From: Terriglobia bacterium
Lineage (GTDB): Bacteria > Acidobacteriota > Terriglobia > Bryobacterales > Bryobacteraceae
NCBI GenBank assembly: GCA_025350105.1
Contig: JANXYJ010000026.1
Location: forward strand, 1 to 56,143
DNA length: 56,143 nucleotides
Direction: 5' to 3'
Positions 39,125 through 48,181 of the stretch are shown one piece after another. Positions within the stretch are counted from its first letter, which is position 1. Each line of letters begins with the position of its first letter. The notes beneath the pieces were generated by a model. It was not told where the DNA came from. It did no database searches and saw only the letters and a program-made list of their open reading frames with translations. The translations under genes were made by a program, and so were the position numbers.

Positions 39125-41587
39125 GCCCTTCCATTTACGCATCAGCAGTTCGGCTAAGTTCAGCAGAATCGCCAAGGCCAACAGGCCGGGCCATAGTTGT
39201 AATGATGATGATAACGACCGCGCACCCGGATCGAACGCAGCTTTCGCCGGGGGCTCAAAGCGTCCACCCGTAAACTCGGAAATTTGTTTTAGCAATCCTG
39301 TGTTGGATCCGTATTCGCTCAACTCCGCTTCCGGGCGGTACAACCCCACTTCGGGAAATGCTTTGGATTCCGCCAATGGACGAACGCGAAACAAGCCTTG
39401 CCGCGCGCCGATAGTCAGCTTCCCGCGATACGCGCCCACGCCAATCTTCTTAACGTCGATGGGCTTCTTGAAACCTTGACTGCCCAACACGAAAATGTCA
39501 GGTACCGTAGCCGGCTCCTCGGCCCCCGGAGGCAGACGATAGTTCACCACCAGTTCGCTATTGGCGCTATCGAACTCCGCGTTGGCCTCGCCCGCCAGGG
39601 TGTGCGGCAACAGATCGCGGCCCAGGTTGGTCCAGAATTTGTCGAAACCTTTCCAGGCCACCCAATCTGCGGCCCAGCGGGACTTGGCGTCGGAGGTAAA
39701 CACCGCGGCCCGGCCCAGGCCGTACTGCCAGCGCGTGAGCAAGGGATCGTGGCGGTCCACGCGCAAAATGGTTTCGGCGGTTGGCTTGGCTTCAAACCGG
39801 ACGTAGCCCTTCAACGGCGGAGCGGTTTCCATGCCCACGCCCTGCAAAATTTCGGTTTGTATTTCGATCACCGGGCTTAAAGGTTTTTCGACGGTGGTGG
39901 TGCCGGTGTGCTCCATCACATCGCGCAGGACGATTTGTTCCAGGCCGGCCGGGTCCTTGACGAAATAGAATTTACCCTCGGCCAGATTCGCAATCATCTC
40001 CAGATATTCGCGATGCACGTCGGCGCCCAGTCCGATGGTCGAAATGGTTACCCGCTGGGCTTTCGCCTCACGGGCGATGGCGTAGCTATTGCCTTCTTCC
40101 GAAATTCCATCGGTCAACAAGAGGATGTGACGGTAGGTTGCTTCCACTGGCAACATGCGTTGATAAGCTTCCGTAAGCGCCGGTGCGATCTGGGTTCCGC
40201 CATCCGGCGTGATGCCCGCGATCAGAGATTGCAGCGCACGCTGATCGTCGGCATGGCGAATGGGCACCGCCCAGCGATGCGAGTTATCGAAAATTAGAAT
40301 GCCGATTTGATCGATGGGGCGCAAGTTCGAAACCACGCCGGTTGCAGCGGAGCGCGCCATCTCCATCTTCGGCCCTTCCATCGACGAGCTTTTGTCGATG
40401 ATTAAAATGACGGCGGTACCCTCTTGCGATTGCGGCGGCAGGAGCTTCGCGGGCAAAGTGCGGTCCAGCGCGTCTTCTACTTTCTTCTTCTCGTTGTAGA
40501 CGTTGCGTTCGCCGCCAATCACCAGCAGCCCACCGCCTTGTTTTACATACTGTTCAATGTCGTTCTTGCGCGGCTCCGGTATGGCTTCCAGATCCTGATT
40601 GTTTAAAACAACAAACTGGTAATTTGTCAGTTTGGTATCGGCCAGATCCTGAATACGGTCCACTTCAAACTGCGCGCTGGCCAGGGCTGCGGGCAGGTGG
40701 CCGTCGATACCCGGGGGATCGGAGGAAACATACAGCGCCTTGGGGCGGCGCATCATGATGGCCTGATCCACATGCAGATCACCCGAGCCCTTGGTGCGCA
40801 CGTTGATGGAAATATCCAGCGCACCGGGAGTCTCCAGACTCGCGCGCATTTTCACCGGATTCAGCCCGGCGTTCAAGGTAACCGGCGTCACACCGAGCGA
40901 ACGATTTTCGGCGGAAAGTTCGATCTCCGCTTGCGTGGCCGCCGGCGCGGTGATGCCCACATCGATGGAAAACGGCTCACCCGTAAAGGCATTCACCGGC
41001 AAACTAACCGATTCCAAACGCAGCGCGGGACGCTCACGGCCAGCCATGGCGTAAGTATCGATGGGGATGCCAAACTGCCGCGCCTGCCAGGCCGCGCGCG
41101 TGATGCTGCCGCGATTTTCTTTGCCGTCGGAAATCAGCGCCAGGCGTGGAAGCATCCCGGAAGGGAGCGACGCAACCGCTTCGCGCACGGCGGCTTCCAG
41201 ATCCGTGGCGCGGCCAGCATCACTTGCTGTCGCGTGCATCTTCCAGGGAGGTTGACCCTCGTCACGATCAGCAACGCGAGTGGTGCGCGCAAACGGAATC
41301 ACCCGCAGCGTGTTGCCGCCGCGTTCGCCGTCCAACTGGGCCGCGATTTTCGAAGCACGGTTCAGATCGGTCGCCGACACGCTGGCGGAGGTGTCCACCA
41401 AGACGCCCAGTGCCAGTTTTCGTGTGGAGATGTTCACACTGGGAACCGCCAGCGCCAGCAGTACCAGCGCCATCGCCGCGGCCTTCAGCATCAGGCCAAT
41501 CATGCGCTCCGTGCGGCGCCATTCGTAAATCACCCAAGCAAGGGGTAACAGGATCAGCAGCAGAACCCAGGGATGCACGAAGCTCAT
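39107..41587 (-). CDS. Large VWA protein with glutamine-amidotransferase-like domain, membrane-anchored
   Basis: A protein of about 826 residues. ATG 41587 overlaps the TGA of the gene before it (ATGA). Two N-terminal helices (residues about 3-50) and one at the C-terminus (LWPGLLALAILLNLAELLM). Region 60-180 is a degenerate VWA domain (VLVDTSASVSATDL). Residues about 290-385 contain a class-I GATase-like fold without the Cys (VLNNQDLEAIPEP, GGGLLVIGGERN). Residues 390-560 are a canonical VWA domain, ILIIDKSSSMEGPKM (DxSxS) and LLLTDGISEEGN. The layout is typical of the last gene in MoxR-DUF58-BatA operons. It may act as envelope scaffold for metal-dependent assembly; the target is unknown. 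Confidence 0.88.
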   Translation of the reverse strand: MSFVHPWVLLLILLPLAWVIYEWRRTERMIGLMLKAAAMALVLLALAVPSVNISTRKLALGVLVDTSASVSATDLNRASKIAAQLDGERGGNTLRVIPFARTTRVADRDEGQPPWKMHATASDAGRATDLEAAVREAVASLPSGMLPRLALISDGKENRGSITRAAWQARQFGIPIDTYAMAGRERPALRLESVSLPVNAFTGEPFSIDVGITAPAATQAEIELSAENRSLGVTPVTLNAGLNPVKMRASLETPGALDISINVRTKGSGDLHVDQAIMMRRPKALYVSSDPPGIDGHLPAALASAQFEVDRIQDLADTKLTNYQFVVLNNQDLEAIPEPRKNDIEQYVKQGGGLLVIGGERNVYNEKKKVEDALDRTLPAKLLPPQSQEGTAVILIIDKSSSMEGPKMEMARSAATGVVSNLRPIDQIGILIFDNSHRWAVPIRHADDQRALQSLIAGITPDGGTQIAPALTEAYQRMLPVEATYRHILLLTDGISEEGNSYAIAREAKAQRVTISTIGLGADVHREYLEMIANLAEGKFYFVKDPAGLEQIVLRDVMEHTGTTTVEKPLSPVIEIQTEILQGVGMETAPPLKGYVRFEAKPTAETILRVDRHDPLLTRWQYGLGRAAVFTSDAKSRWAADWVAWKGFDKFWTNLGRDLLPHTLAGEANAEFDSANSELVVNYRLPPGAEEPATVPDIFVLGSQGFKKPIDVKKIGVGAYRGKLTIGARQGLFRVRPLAESKAFPEVGLYRPEAELSEYGSNTGLLKQISEFTGGRFEPPAKAAFDPGARSLSSSLQLWPGLLALAILLNLAELLMRKWKGLFARE

Positions 41588-43566
41588 GAAGCTTTCCTCC
41601 ATGTCTTACTTCCAAAAGCCGCTTCGCCTGCGCGCAAGTTGGTGCGCGCATTCACACGCACAATGCGTTTGCGTCCATAGAGGAACCAGTCCGCCAGTAA
41701 ACCCAACGCGCCCAGCAGCGCCAGCCACGGCCACAAGGCAGGTGATGACGCCGCCGCGATGCCGTTGCGCGGAATGCCCCGCGCCACGTTCGCGGGTGGA
41801 TTCCAAGCAAGGTCGCCGATGGCCGGAAGGTTCAAGGCGTACACGGTTTCGCGATCGCCGATTCTTACCCGAACATTACCGGGCGCACCGGAGAAGAAGC
41901 GCAGTTGGGTGTTTCCAGCAGCGTTTTCAAGGGTGAACGGCAGTGCCCGCTGATTGGCATCCAGCACGCGGATGCTCTCCTGTTTCACGTCTTTTTCGAG
42001 CGGAACCGTCACCGTACCTACCGTTCCCGCCTGAACATCGGACCGCCGAAATGTTTCGGGTCCCATCCAGCGAAAAATGTTGGCCATCAGTAGCGGCGTA
42101 GCCAGATCGTACTTCATCGCCGACTGCAAGGGATGAAAGCCCAATGCGATGGTTTTGAGCGGCGCATCACGCGCCACCACCACCGGCCCTTCCGCGGTTT
42201 CGGCAATCACCTGAAGATCCCCGGCGGTGCTGAAGATTTGCGCGGTGGCCAACTGTAAGTCGGTGGTATGCAAACCCTCCGCCAGGGGCGATTCCTCATG
42301 CCAGCGCTGCAGCTTAGTCTTTGTCGCCGTACTGCGAATGTTAAAAGGCGAGCCCGCTGGCGGTTGTATCCATAGCGACGGAACTTGTGGTGCGGCCGCT
42401 GGCGTGAAGCGATCCAGAATCACCAGGTCCGCGTCAGGCTTCGGCACGTACGCGCTGGTGGCCGCGAACGCCGTGTCCAGGTGTTCTTTGTCTCCCAGCA
42501 ATGCGCGCAGAAGCTCCGGCTCGTTGGTATACGCCGCGATGCGCAAATGTTTGGATACGGGGACGTCGATGGAGGCTCGGTCATCTTGCGGAAACGCATC
42601 GGCGCGGCCGTTGGTGGACCGGATGCGCGCTTCCACTAAGCCGCCGGTTTTTGCGTGAAATAGAAACGTCTCGCGCGATTCGGCGGAGGCCGGCACCGTG
42701 ATCGTCTTACCGCCAATTGCCGAGCCTGCAAATTGCAGCTCCAGCGAAACTTCGCGCGGACGCGTTCCGTCATTATGAAGCGCTACGAAAAGCTCCCAGG
42801 CGTCACCTTGGGCAGCGCCGTTGGCACTATTTGATGTGCCTGATGCGCTTAATGAAATGGCCGCCCGCCGCAGGCCCAATTTCCGGATGCCCACGTTCTC
42901 GCCGATTGACGGAATCGCCAGCATGCGCAAATTCGCTGGCGGAACGATCAGTTCCGCATCTTCCTGGGCAATTCTACCCGCGCCAGCGAAAACAATTTCT
43001 CCAGCGGTGTGACCCTGTAGACTTTGCGAACGCTGGGCGAACTCCATCGCCTGTTCCAGGTTCAGCGCGGAGCTGCTCGGTTGGGACTGGCGAATCGCCG
43101 CCGCCACGATACTGCGGTTGGACTCAAACTGCGTTACTGGCGTGGGCAGCGCGTCGGCGCGCACCAGCATGACGCGGTCGGAGGCGGGCAGGGAAGCGAG
43201 ATACGCCAGCGCAGCCGTTTTGGCCTGATCCAGCAGATTGCCTTGCCGCGCGCGCGCTCCCATCCACGCCGAAGTATCCAGCAGTAAAACATGATCTCGC
43301 GTCGCGTTGCGATTGCCCCAGAAGGGTTCAGCGATGGCCGCCAACAACAATAGGATGCTCAACAATTGCAGCAGCAAACTCCACGGCTGATGAATGCGGC
43401 GTTTGCGCTTCATCTCCTCCGGCGTCTGTCCGGCGGTCCAGAAGCGCATGGTCGCCACCACCTGCCGGCGCTTGCTGCGGTCCATCAAATACAACGCCAG
43501 CACGGCCGCGGAAATCACCCCGGCCACCGCCAGAAATTCACCGATGCTGAGGTTGAGAAATTCCAT
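41584..43566 (-). CDS. BatA-type membrane protein with degenerate VWA domain
   Basis: A 660-residue protein. The N-terminus LAVAGVISAAVLALYLMDRSKRRQVVATMRFW and WSLLLQLLSILLLLAAIAEPFW is the BatA (TIGR02226-type) double helix. A VWA-like stretch follows (HVLLLDTSAWMGARA): the DxSxW replaces the DxSxS metal site, so the domain has probably lost its metal. A long beta-rich part follows, then a C-terminal helix (LWPWLALLGALGLLADWFLYGRK). It is the third gene of the moxR operon and overlaps the next gene by 4 bases. Confidence 0.87.
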   Translation of the reverse strand: MEFLNLSIGEFLAVAGVISAAVLALYLMDRSKRRQVVATMRFWTAGQTPEEMKRKRRIHQPWSLLLQLLSILLLLAAIAEPFWGNRNATRDHVLLLDTSAWMGARARQGNLLDQAKTAALAYLASLPASDRVMLVRADALPTPVTQFESNRSIVAAAIRQSQPSSSALNLEQAMEFAQRSQSLQGHTAGEIVFAGAGRIAQEDAELIVPPANLRMLAIPSIGENVGIRKLGLRRAAISLSASGTSNSANGAAQGDAWELFVALHNDGTRPREVSLELQFAGSAIGGKTITVPASAESRETFLFHAKTGGLVEARIRSTNGRADAFPQDDRASIDVPVSKHLRIAAYTNEPELLRALLGDKEHLDTAFAATSAYVPKPDADLVILDRFTPAAAPQVPSLWIQPPAGSPFNIRSTATKTKLQRWHEESPLAEGLHTTDLQLATAQIFSTAGDLQVIAETAEGPVVVARDAPLKTIALGFHPLQSAMKYDLATPLLMANIFRWMGPETFRRSDVQAGTVGTVTVPLEKDVKQESIRVLDANQRALPFTLENAAGNTQLRFFSGAPGNVRVRIGDRETVYALNLPAIGDLAWNPPANVARGIPRNGIAAASSPALWPWLALLGALGLLADWFLYGRKRIVRVNARTNLRAGEAAFGSKTWRKAS

Positions 43567-43580
43567 CTTTACTGGATCAC

Positions 43581-44477
43581 TTATTCAATCGCTCCGGCTC
43601 TTACCAACGGACCGAACAGTGCGTCCTCCACCGGTACATCTGTCGGCAGTCCAACGTAGCGCCCACCGTTTCGTAACGCGACATTGCGCAGGTGCGCGGC
43701 ATAATCGTCAAAAGCCTGCGTATAGTTTGCGCGTGCAGTTTCGTCAAACGAGAGTTGCACGCGATTGCCGGTTTCTGCGTCTTCCAAATCCATTTCGCCG
43801 TCCCACGGCGGCCGGCGATCCTCGGGAGCCCATACTTGCACCAGGATCATCTCGTGCCCAAAATCGGAAATGTATTGCAGCGGCTTTTCGGCGTCGGCGT
43901 CGTCCAAAAAATCCGAAATGATCAGGACCAGCCCGCGTTGCGGATAGCGTGAAATGAAATCGCGCGCAATCTGAAAAAAACTGGTACTGCCGCGCGGCAT
44001 GAGTGAGGACAGATAATTCAGCGCTGGTTGAAAACGCTGCCGCCCACCGCTGATTTTCAACTGGTCGCCGAGTTTGTCGCCAAACGGCTGCAGGGTTAGG
44101 GAGTCCAGGCGAACCAAACCAACATAAGTCAGTGCGGCGGCCAGTTTGCGCGCGTAATCGAATTTCGAATACGCGCCGCCGGTGGTCATGCTTTTGCTGA
44201 CGTCCACTAATATGCGCACCGGAACGCGGGGTTCCAGTTGAAACATTTTCAGGAACATTTTGTCCAGCCGCATGTAGGCGCGCCAGTTCACCGCGCGCAA
44301 ATCGTCACCTTGATGAAAATGGCGATGGTCCAAAAACTCCTGGCCCGCGCCGGCAAAACGTGAGGTGTGGTGTCCACCCACCAAGCCGGGAAGCGATTTC
44401 TGCCAATGGATCGCCAACCGCTCCAGCTTGTGCAGTAGCGCAGCATCCATCAACAGCTCACTGGCTGGGGTGGCCAT
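43581..44477 (-). CDS. DUF58 protein
   Basis: A 298-residue protein: LVGGHHTSRFAGAGQEFLDHRHFHQGDDLRAVNWRAYMRLDKMFLKMFQ is the DUF58 core (YxxGDdlRxIdWr type). It is followed by a VWA-like fold RILVDVSKSMTTGG (DxSxS) and LVLIISDFLDDADAEK. DUF58 proteins always accompany MoxR ATPases (family knowledge) and probably act as their substrate or adaptor on the inner membrane. It lies between moxR (5 bp before) and batA (14 bp after). Confidence 0.94.
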   Translation of the reverse strand: MATPASELLMDAALLHKLERLAIHWQKSLPGLVGGHHTSRFAGAGQEFLDHRHFHQGDDLRAVNWRAYMRLDKMFLKMFQLEPRVPVRILVDVSKSMTTGGAYSKFDYARKLAAALTYVGLVRLDSLTLQPFGDKLGDQLKISGGRQRFQPALNYLSSLMPRGSTSFFQIARDFISRYPQRGLVLIISDFLDDADAEKPLQYISDFGHEMILVQVWAPEDRRPPWDGEMDLEDAETGNRVQLSFDETARANYTQAFDDYAAHLRNVALRNGGRYVGLPTDVPVEDALFGPLVRAGAIE

Positions 44478-44482
44478 GAATG

Positions 44483-45472
44483 TCAGCCCTTCGCGGGCAC
44501 CCCGACGCTAGGGATTATTTTGCTGAGCACGGTTTCCGGCGTTTGTCCATCGGCGTGTGCGTCGAAGTTCAAAATCACACGATGCCGCAGTACTGCCGGT
44601 GCCACGGTTTGAATATCTTCAATGGCCAAATGCAAGCGTCCACGCATCAGGGCGTAGATTTGGCCGCACTCCACCAAGGCCTGCGCACCACGCGGGGAGC
44701 TTCCATAGCGGACAAACTTGCGCGCCAACTCATGCGACTGGGTGGCGTCCGGCTGGGTCGCCATCACCAGCTCAATGGCGTAGTCCTGCACGTGCGGCGC
44801 CACCAAAATATCGCGGCCCACGCGGCGCAGCTCCAGAATTTCGTCGCGCGCCAAAATGGTTTCGATGGCGATCTCGTCTTTCTGGATGGTGCGCGTGACG
44901 ATGGTGCTCAGGTCGTCGCGGGTGGGATACTTCACCAGAATCTTCATCAGAAATCGGTCAAGCTGGGCTTCTGGAAGGGGATATGTGCCTTCCATTTCGA
45001 TGGGGTTCTGCGTGGCCATCACCAGAAACGGCGCTTCTAATTCATGCGTGACGGTGCCGCTGGTGACGGTGTGTTCCTGCATGGCTTCCAGCAGCGCCGA
45101 TTGCGTCTTTGGCGTGGCGCGGTTGATTTCGTCGGCCAGCACCAGATGCGCGAAGATCGGCCCGGGCTGAAAGCGCAGCTTCTTGGTGCCGTCGTCGGAA
45201 TCGATCATCATGCTGCCCACAATGTCGGCCGGCATCAGATCAGGCGTGAATTGGATGCGCGAATACTTCAGGTGCAGCACACGCGAAAGGGTGCGCAGCA
45301 GCGTGGTTTTGCCGAGGCCGGGAACGCCTTCCAGAAGGACGTGCCCTCCGGCCAGTAAGCAGATGAGCACACCATCCACCACTTCCTGTTGTCCAACAAT
45401 TACTTTTCCAATTTCCTCGCGCACACGATTTAGCTTTTGGGTGGCGAGAGCGAGAGCGGCGTCCGGTTGCAC
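44483..45472 (-). CDS. moxR: MoxR-family AAA ATPase
   Basis: A 329-residue chaperone ATPase from GTG 45472. Walker A: LLEGVPGLGKTTLLRTLS. Walker B and sensor: LVLADEINRATPKTQSALLEAMQE. Further: FLVMATQNPIEMEGTYPLPEAQLDRFLMKI, the MoxR signature, and VAPHVQDYAIELVMATQ in the helical lid. First gene of a four-gene operon with DUF58, BatA-like and VWA proteins. MoxR proteins help insert cofactors or assemble complexes (by analogy with MoxR in methanol dehydrogenase). The client here is unknown. Confidence 0.96.
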   Translation of the reverse strand: MQPDAALALATQKLNRVREEIGKVIVGQQEVVDGVLICLLAGGHVLLEGVPGLGKTTLLRTLSRVLHLKYSRIQFTPDLMPADIVGSMMIDSDDGTKKLRFQPGPIFAHLVLADEINRATPKTQSALLEAMQEHTVTSGTVTHELEAPFLVMATQNPIEMEGTYPLPEAQLDRFLMKILVKYPTRDDLSTIVTRTIQKDEIAIETILARDEILELRRVGRDILVAPHVQDYAIELVMATQPDATQSHELARKFVRYGSSPRGAQALVECGQIYALMRGRLHLAIEDIQTVAPAVLRHRVILNFDAHADGQTPETVLSKIIPSVGVPAKG

Positions 45473-45523
45473 GCATTATATGATAGCGCAGGGCCGGTGT
45501 CGCGCCCAGCGCATTTAGTACTA

Positions 45524-46459
45524 CTACTTCGCGGGTTCCAGAAAACTCATCAAATCCCGTTCATTCACCACCGGCTCGCCCGCGGCCACGTGATTCAGCT
45601 TGCCTTGCTTCATCCACGTTTCCAGCGTGCCCACCAATTCGAAGAGATGATCGAAGGAACGGATCCAAAACAGCAGAGGCTGATAACGGTTGATCTCGAA
45701 ACTCTGGTTGATTACCCATTCCAGCTGGAACGGAAAGCGCTGGACGTCCGGAGAGGTGACCGCGTGCTCAATTTCCCCGTGGGAACTCAGCAGACCACTG
45801 CCGTAAACCTTCAATTCGTTGGCAGTACCCATGAGGCCGAACTCAATGGTGAACCAAAACATTCGGGCCAGCGCACGGATGATGCTGGTGAGTGCGTGGG
45901 CCCGCTCCTCGGGATCAAAAATGCGCGCCGCCACCTCGACCGCAGTGTGAGCGCAAGTGCCAAACCGAACCAGCGCCTCGGCGAAATGCGGATCGGTGTG
46001 CATAGGAACGTGCCCGGCCAGGTCGTGAAAAATGTCAGGCTCCGGCAAATATTCCAGGTGATCGCCGCGGCGGATGGTGATGGTGGTCGGAAATTCGCGA
46101 TTGCGCAGGCAATCGAAAAACTGAAATGCCGGCACATACCCGCTGACGGCCTTGGCGCGAAAACCTGTGCGCGGCTGTAGAAAACGGTTGACGTCTTCCA
46201 GATGCGGCACCGAATCCTGGGGCAGGCACAGGGTGGCCAGACCTTCCAGAAAATGGCGGTTGGCGTAACGCTCCCATTGCGGAATCATGCGGCCATAGAG
46301 CTGCTGCCACGCCCGGTGATTCGCGGAGGTGTATAGGTCGTAGGGCTGCCGGATGTAGAGCTCGCCACGCTGCCGGGATTGTTCAATGAACGGCGATTCG
46401 TTGGTGGTGAGTCCTAGCCCGCTAAAATCCGTGTGAACGTCTAAAGTAGGACCCTGCAT
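45524..46459 (-). CDS. phhA: Phenylalanine 4-hydroxylase (aromatic amino acid hydroxylase)
   Basis: A 311-residue non-haem iron enzyme. The pterin/iron site is in PEPDIFHDLAGHVPMHTDPHFAEAL (two His) and FWFTIEFGLMGTANELKVYGSGLLSSHGEIEHA (Glu). GYVPAFQFFDCLRNREFPTTITIR precedes it. It converts phenylalanine to tyrosine with tetrahydropterin and oxygen. It is longer than the 260-residue proteobacterial PhhA and lacks the animal ACT domain, so it is the long bacterial form. It stands alone; no pterin-recycling (phhB) gene is next to it. ATG 46459. Confidence 0.93.
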   Translation of the reverse strand: MQGPTLDVHTDFSGLGLTTNESPFIEQSRQRGELYIRQPYDLYTSANHRAWQQLYGRMIPQWERYANRHFLEGLATLCLPQDSVPHLEDVNRFLQPRTGFRAKAVSGYVPAFQFFDCLRNREFPTTITIRRGDHLEYLPEPDIFHDLAGHVPMHTDPHFAEALVRFGTCAHTAVEVAARIFDPEERAHALTSIIRALARMFWFTIEFGLMGTANELKVYGSGLLSSHGEIEHAVTSPDVQRFPFQLEWVINQSFEINRYQPLLFWIRSFDHLFELVGTLETWMKQGKLNHVAAGEPVVNERDLMSFLEPAK

Positions 46460-46604
46460 GAGAGTTTACCGCTCTACTGGCATCATAGCGTCAAACCAGG
46501 ATACGAGTGGCCGATGCTCGGGGATTTCGCGGGCGAATGTAAGGTGATCCCCCAGTTCACTCCTTCGCCTGGCACCGCTAGCCTAGAGATGGAGGACGTG
46601 TGTG

Positions 46605-47324
46605 ATGCGCAATCTGGTACTGGCGACGGGTTTGGTTCTTTCATGTGGGGTAGTCTTCGGGCAGGCGATGTCTGATTCCGGGGCCGTAGCCGCTGGTTCT
46701 ACCGTGGGTGGAGCTGCCGGCAAACCGGTGAGCAACGCTCTTAGCGGTGCACTGCGTGGTGTGGACAAGGCTACCGCTGACGCCGCACAAACAGCTGAAA
46801 AGGCGCAAGAAACCTTGGTTAAAGAACCCTTGGTGAAGGAAACCCCACTGGAAGTGGTGCCAGCCGTGCACGCCTCCGACTTACCGCACGCCCCCGCTGG
46901 CAGCGCAAACAAGGCGTTGCCCAGCTTCAAGGCTCTTACGGCCGGGACCAAGCGGGAAGGTAAAGGGGAAAAATTGCCCGTCCCAGCGCCGGGTGAAAAG
47001 AACAAAGAATTTGATTCCGCTCCGGTGATCGAATCGCTGTTCGAGTTGCCTTCACTTCCCGAAGAATTCATGCCCAAAGGCGATCTGGCGAAGGTTCTGC
47101 CGACCACGCCGCTGGCGCCTCCTCCGGTGATGACGGCCGTAAGCTTCAATAACATTACCTCCGGCATGAGCCGTTCGGAATTGTTGCGCCTGGGTGCGCC
47201 GCAATTCAAAGTAACCATGGACGAAGATGGCCATCTGGCGGAGCTGTACAGCTATGCGCAAGAAGGTCAACGCGTGGGCTCGGTGAAATTATTGGATGGG
47301 GCGGTGGCGGTCATCCGCCGCTAG
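46605..47324 (+). CDS. Exported protein with a BamE/SmpA-like C-terminal motif
   Basis: A 239-residue protein, ATG 46605 after GGAGG (GTG at 46602 possible). The signal peptide ends at VVFGQ (about 19). The middle (20-170) is Ala/Ser/Pro/Lys-rich and probably unstructured. The last 60 residues (FNNITSGMSRSELLRLGAPQFKVTMDEDGHLAELYSYAQEG...) resemble the BamE/SmpA pattern GMsrseVlrlLGxP followed by a two-strand unit. The role is unknown; a surface or periplasmic accessory protein is inferred. Stand-alone gene. Confidence 0.7.
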   Translation: MRNLVLATGLVLSCGVVFGQAMSDSGAVAAGSTVGGAAGKPVSNALSGALRGVDKATADAAQTAEKAQETLVKEPLVKETPLEVVPAVHASDLPHAPAGSANKALPSFKALTAGTKREGKGEKLPVPAPGEKNKEFDSAPVIESLFELPSLPEEFMPKGDLAKVLPTTPLAPPPVMTAVSFNNITSGMSRSELLRLGAPQFKVTMDEDGHLAELYSYAQEGQRVGSVKLLDGAVAVIRR

Positions 47325-47454
47325 TCCGTCCTCCTGTACCGGCTGACTTTATCCGTGAATGGGGAGTTGCACCGGCCACTTCCCATCTTTTTCGGCCGGA
47401 TCCGCCTTCAGGCGGCCCGATACTCCTAAGTAAAATCCGGTGTGGGTAATATTC

Positions 47455-47475
47455 GGAGCAACTGCCAGTTGCTCC
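47455..47475. repeat. 21-bp perfect palindrome (REP-like copy 1)
   Basis: GGAGCAACT-GCC-AGTTGCTCC is a 9-bp perfect stem with a 3-base loop. The core GAGCAACTGCCAGTTGCTC recurs at 53948-53966. It lies 38 bp upstream of the flavin reductase start and may also act as the terminator of the gene before (CGGTTTTC follows). Confidence 0.8.
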
Positions 47476-47513
47476 CGGTTTTCGGGGCCAACCTTTGCGC
47501 GATAATCAGGACT

Positions 47514-48137
47514 GTGATTATCGACCCCAGCAAAGTCTCCGCCATGATTGGCTACACCGTCCTTACCGGAGCCATCATTCCTCGTCCCATTGGCTTCATT
47601 TCCTCGATTTCTGCGGACGGTCACGTGAATCTGGCCCCTTTCAGCTTCTTCAACGCTGTCTGCGGCGAGCCCCCTATGGTCATCTTCGCGCCCATGAACC
47701 GCAATCCGCCCAAGGACACGCTGCTCAACGTCAAAGCCACAGGCGAGTTCGTCGTTAACATCGTCAGTGAGTCCATCGCCGGGCAAATGAACCAAACTGC
47801 CGGCGACTATCCCCCCAACGTCAACGAATTCGACGTATCGAAACTCACGCCGCTGCCCAGCCAGTTGGTGCGTCCGCCGCGTGTGGCCGAATCGCCGGTG
47901 AACATGGAATGCAAGGTTCGCCAGATTATTGAGCTGAGCGACAAGCCCTGGGGCGGGCATCTGATTCTGGGCGAAGTGCTGCTGTTTCACGTTCATGACG
48001 AAATTTTGGTGGACACCGTGAACTACTTCATCGATCCTGACAAGCTATCCGCGATTGGCCGCATGGGCGGACCGCAGTACAGCAAGATCCACGACCGCAT
48101 TGAAATGGTGCGGCCCGTCATTACTGAAAACCGGTGA
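47514..48137 (+). CDS. Flavin reductase family protein (FMN-binding split barrel)
   Basis: A 207-residue protein from GTG 47514 (VIIDPSKVSAMIGYTVLTG). Motifs: IIPRPIGFISSISADGHVNLAPFSFFNAVCGEPPMVIFAP, then KDTLLNVKATGEFVVNIVSE and NMECKVRQIIEL, with HLILGEVLLFHVHDEIL. It is a short flavin-reductase-like domain that binds FMN, often supplying reduced flavin or with unknown substrate. The GTG choice follows the family N-terminus (the usual PxxLxxxxxYxLL), with CAGG a few bases upstream. Confidence 0.9.
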   Translation: MIIDPSKVSAMIGYTVLTGAIIPRPIGFISSISADGHVNLAPFSFFNAVCGEPPMVIFAPMNRNPPKDTLLNVKATGEFVVNIVSESIAGQMNQTAGDYPPNVNEFDVSKLTPLPSQLVRPPRVAESPVNMECKVRQIIELSDKPWGGHLILGEVLLFHVHDEILVDTVNYFIDPDKLSAIGRMGGPQYSKIHDRIEMVRPVITENR

Positions 48138-48181
48138 TGTTCGTGCCACCGGCACCAACGTTATGCTAGGCTGATCCTTTC

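Noticed and set aside
40697-41548. Long open frame on the plus strand opposite the VWA gene
   Set aside because: A shadow of the true minus-strand gene; composition is His/Arg/Gly-rich without domains.
45519-45531. TAGTACTACTACTT near the end of phhA, compared with CTAGTACTACTAG at 22205
   Set aside because: Too short and only partly matching; probably chance.
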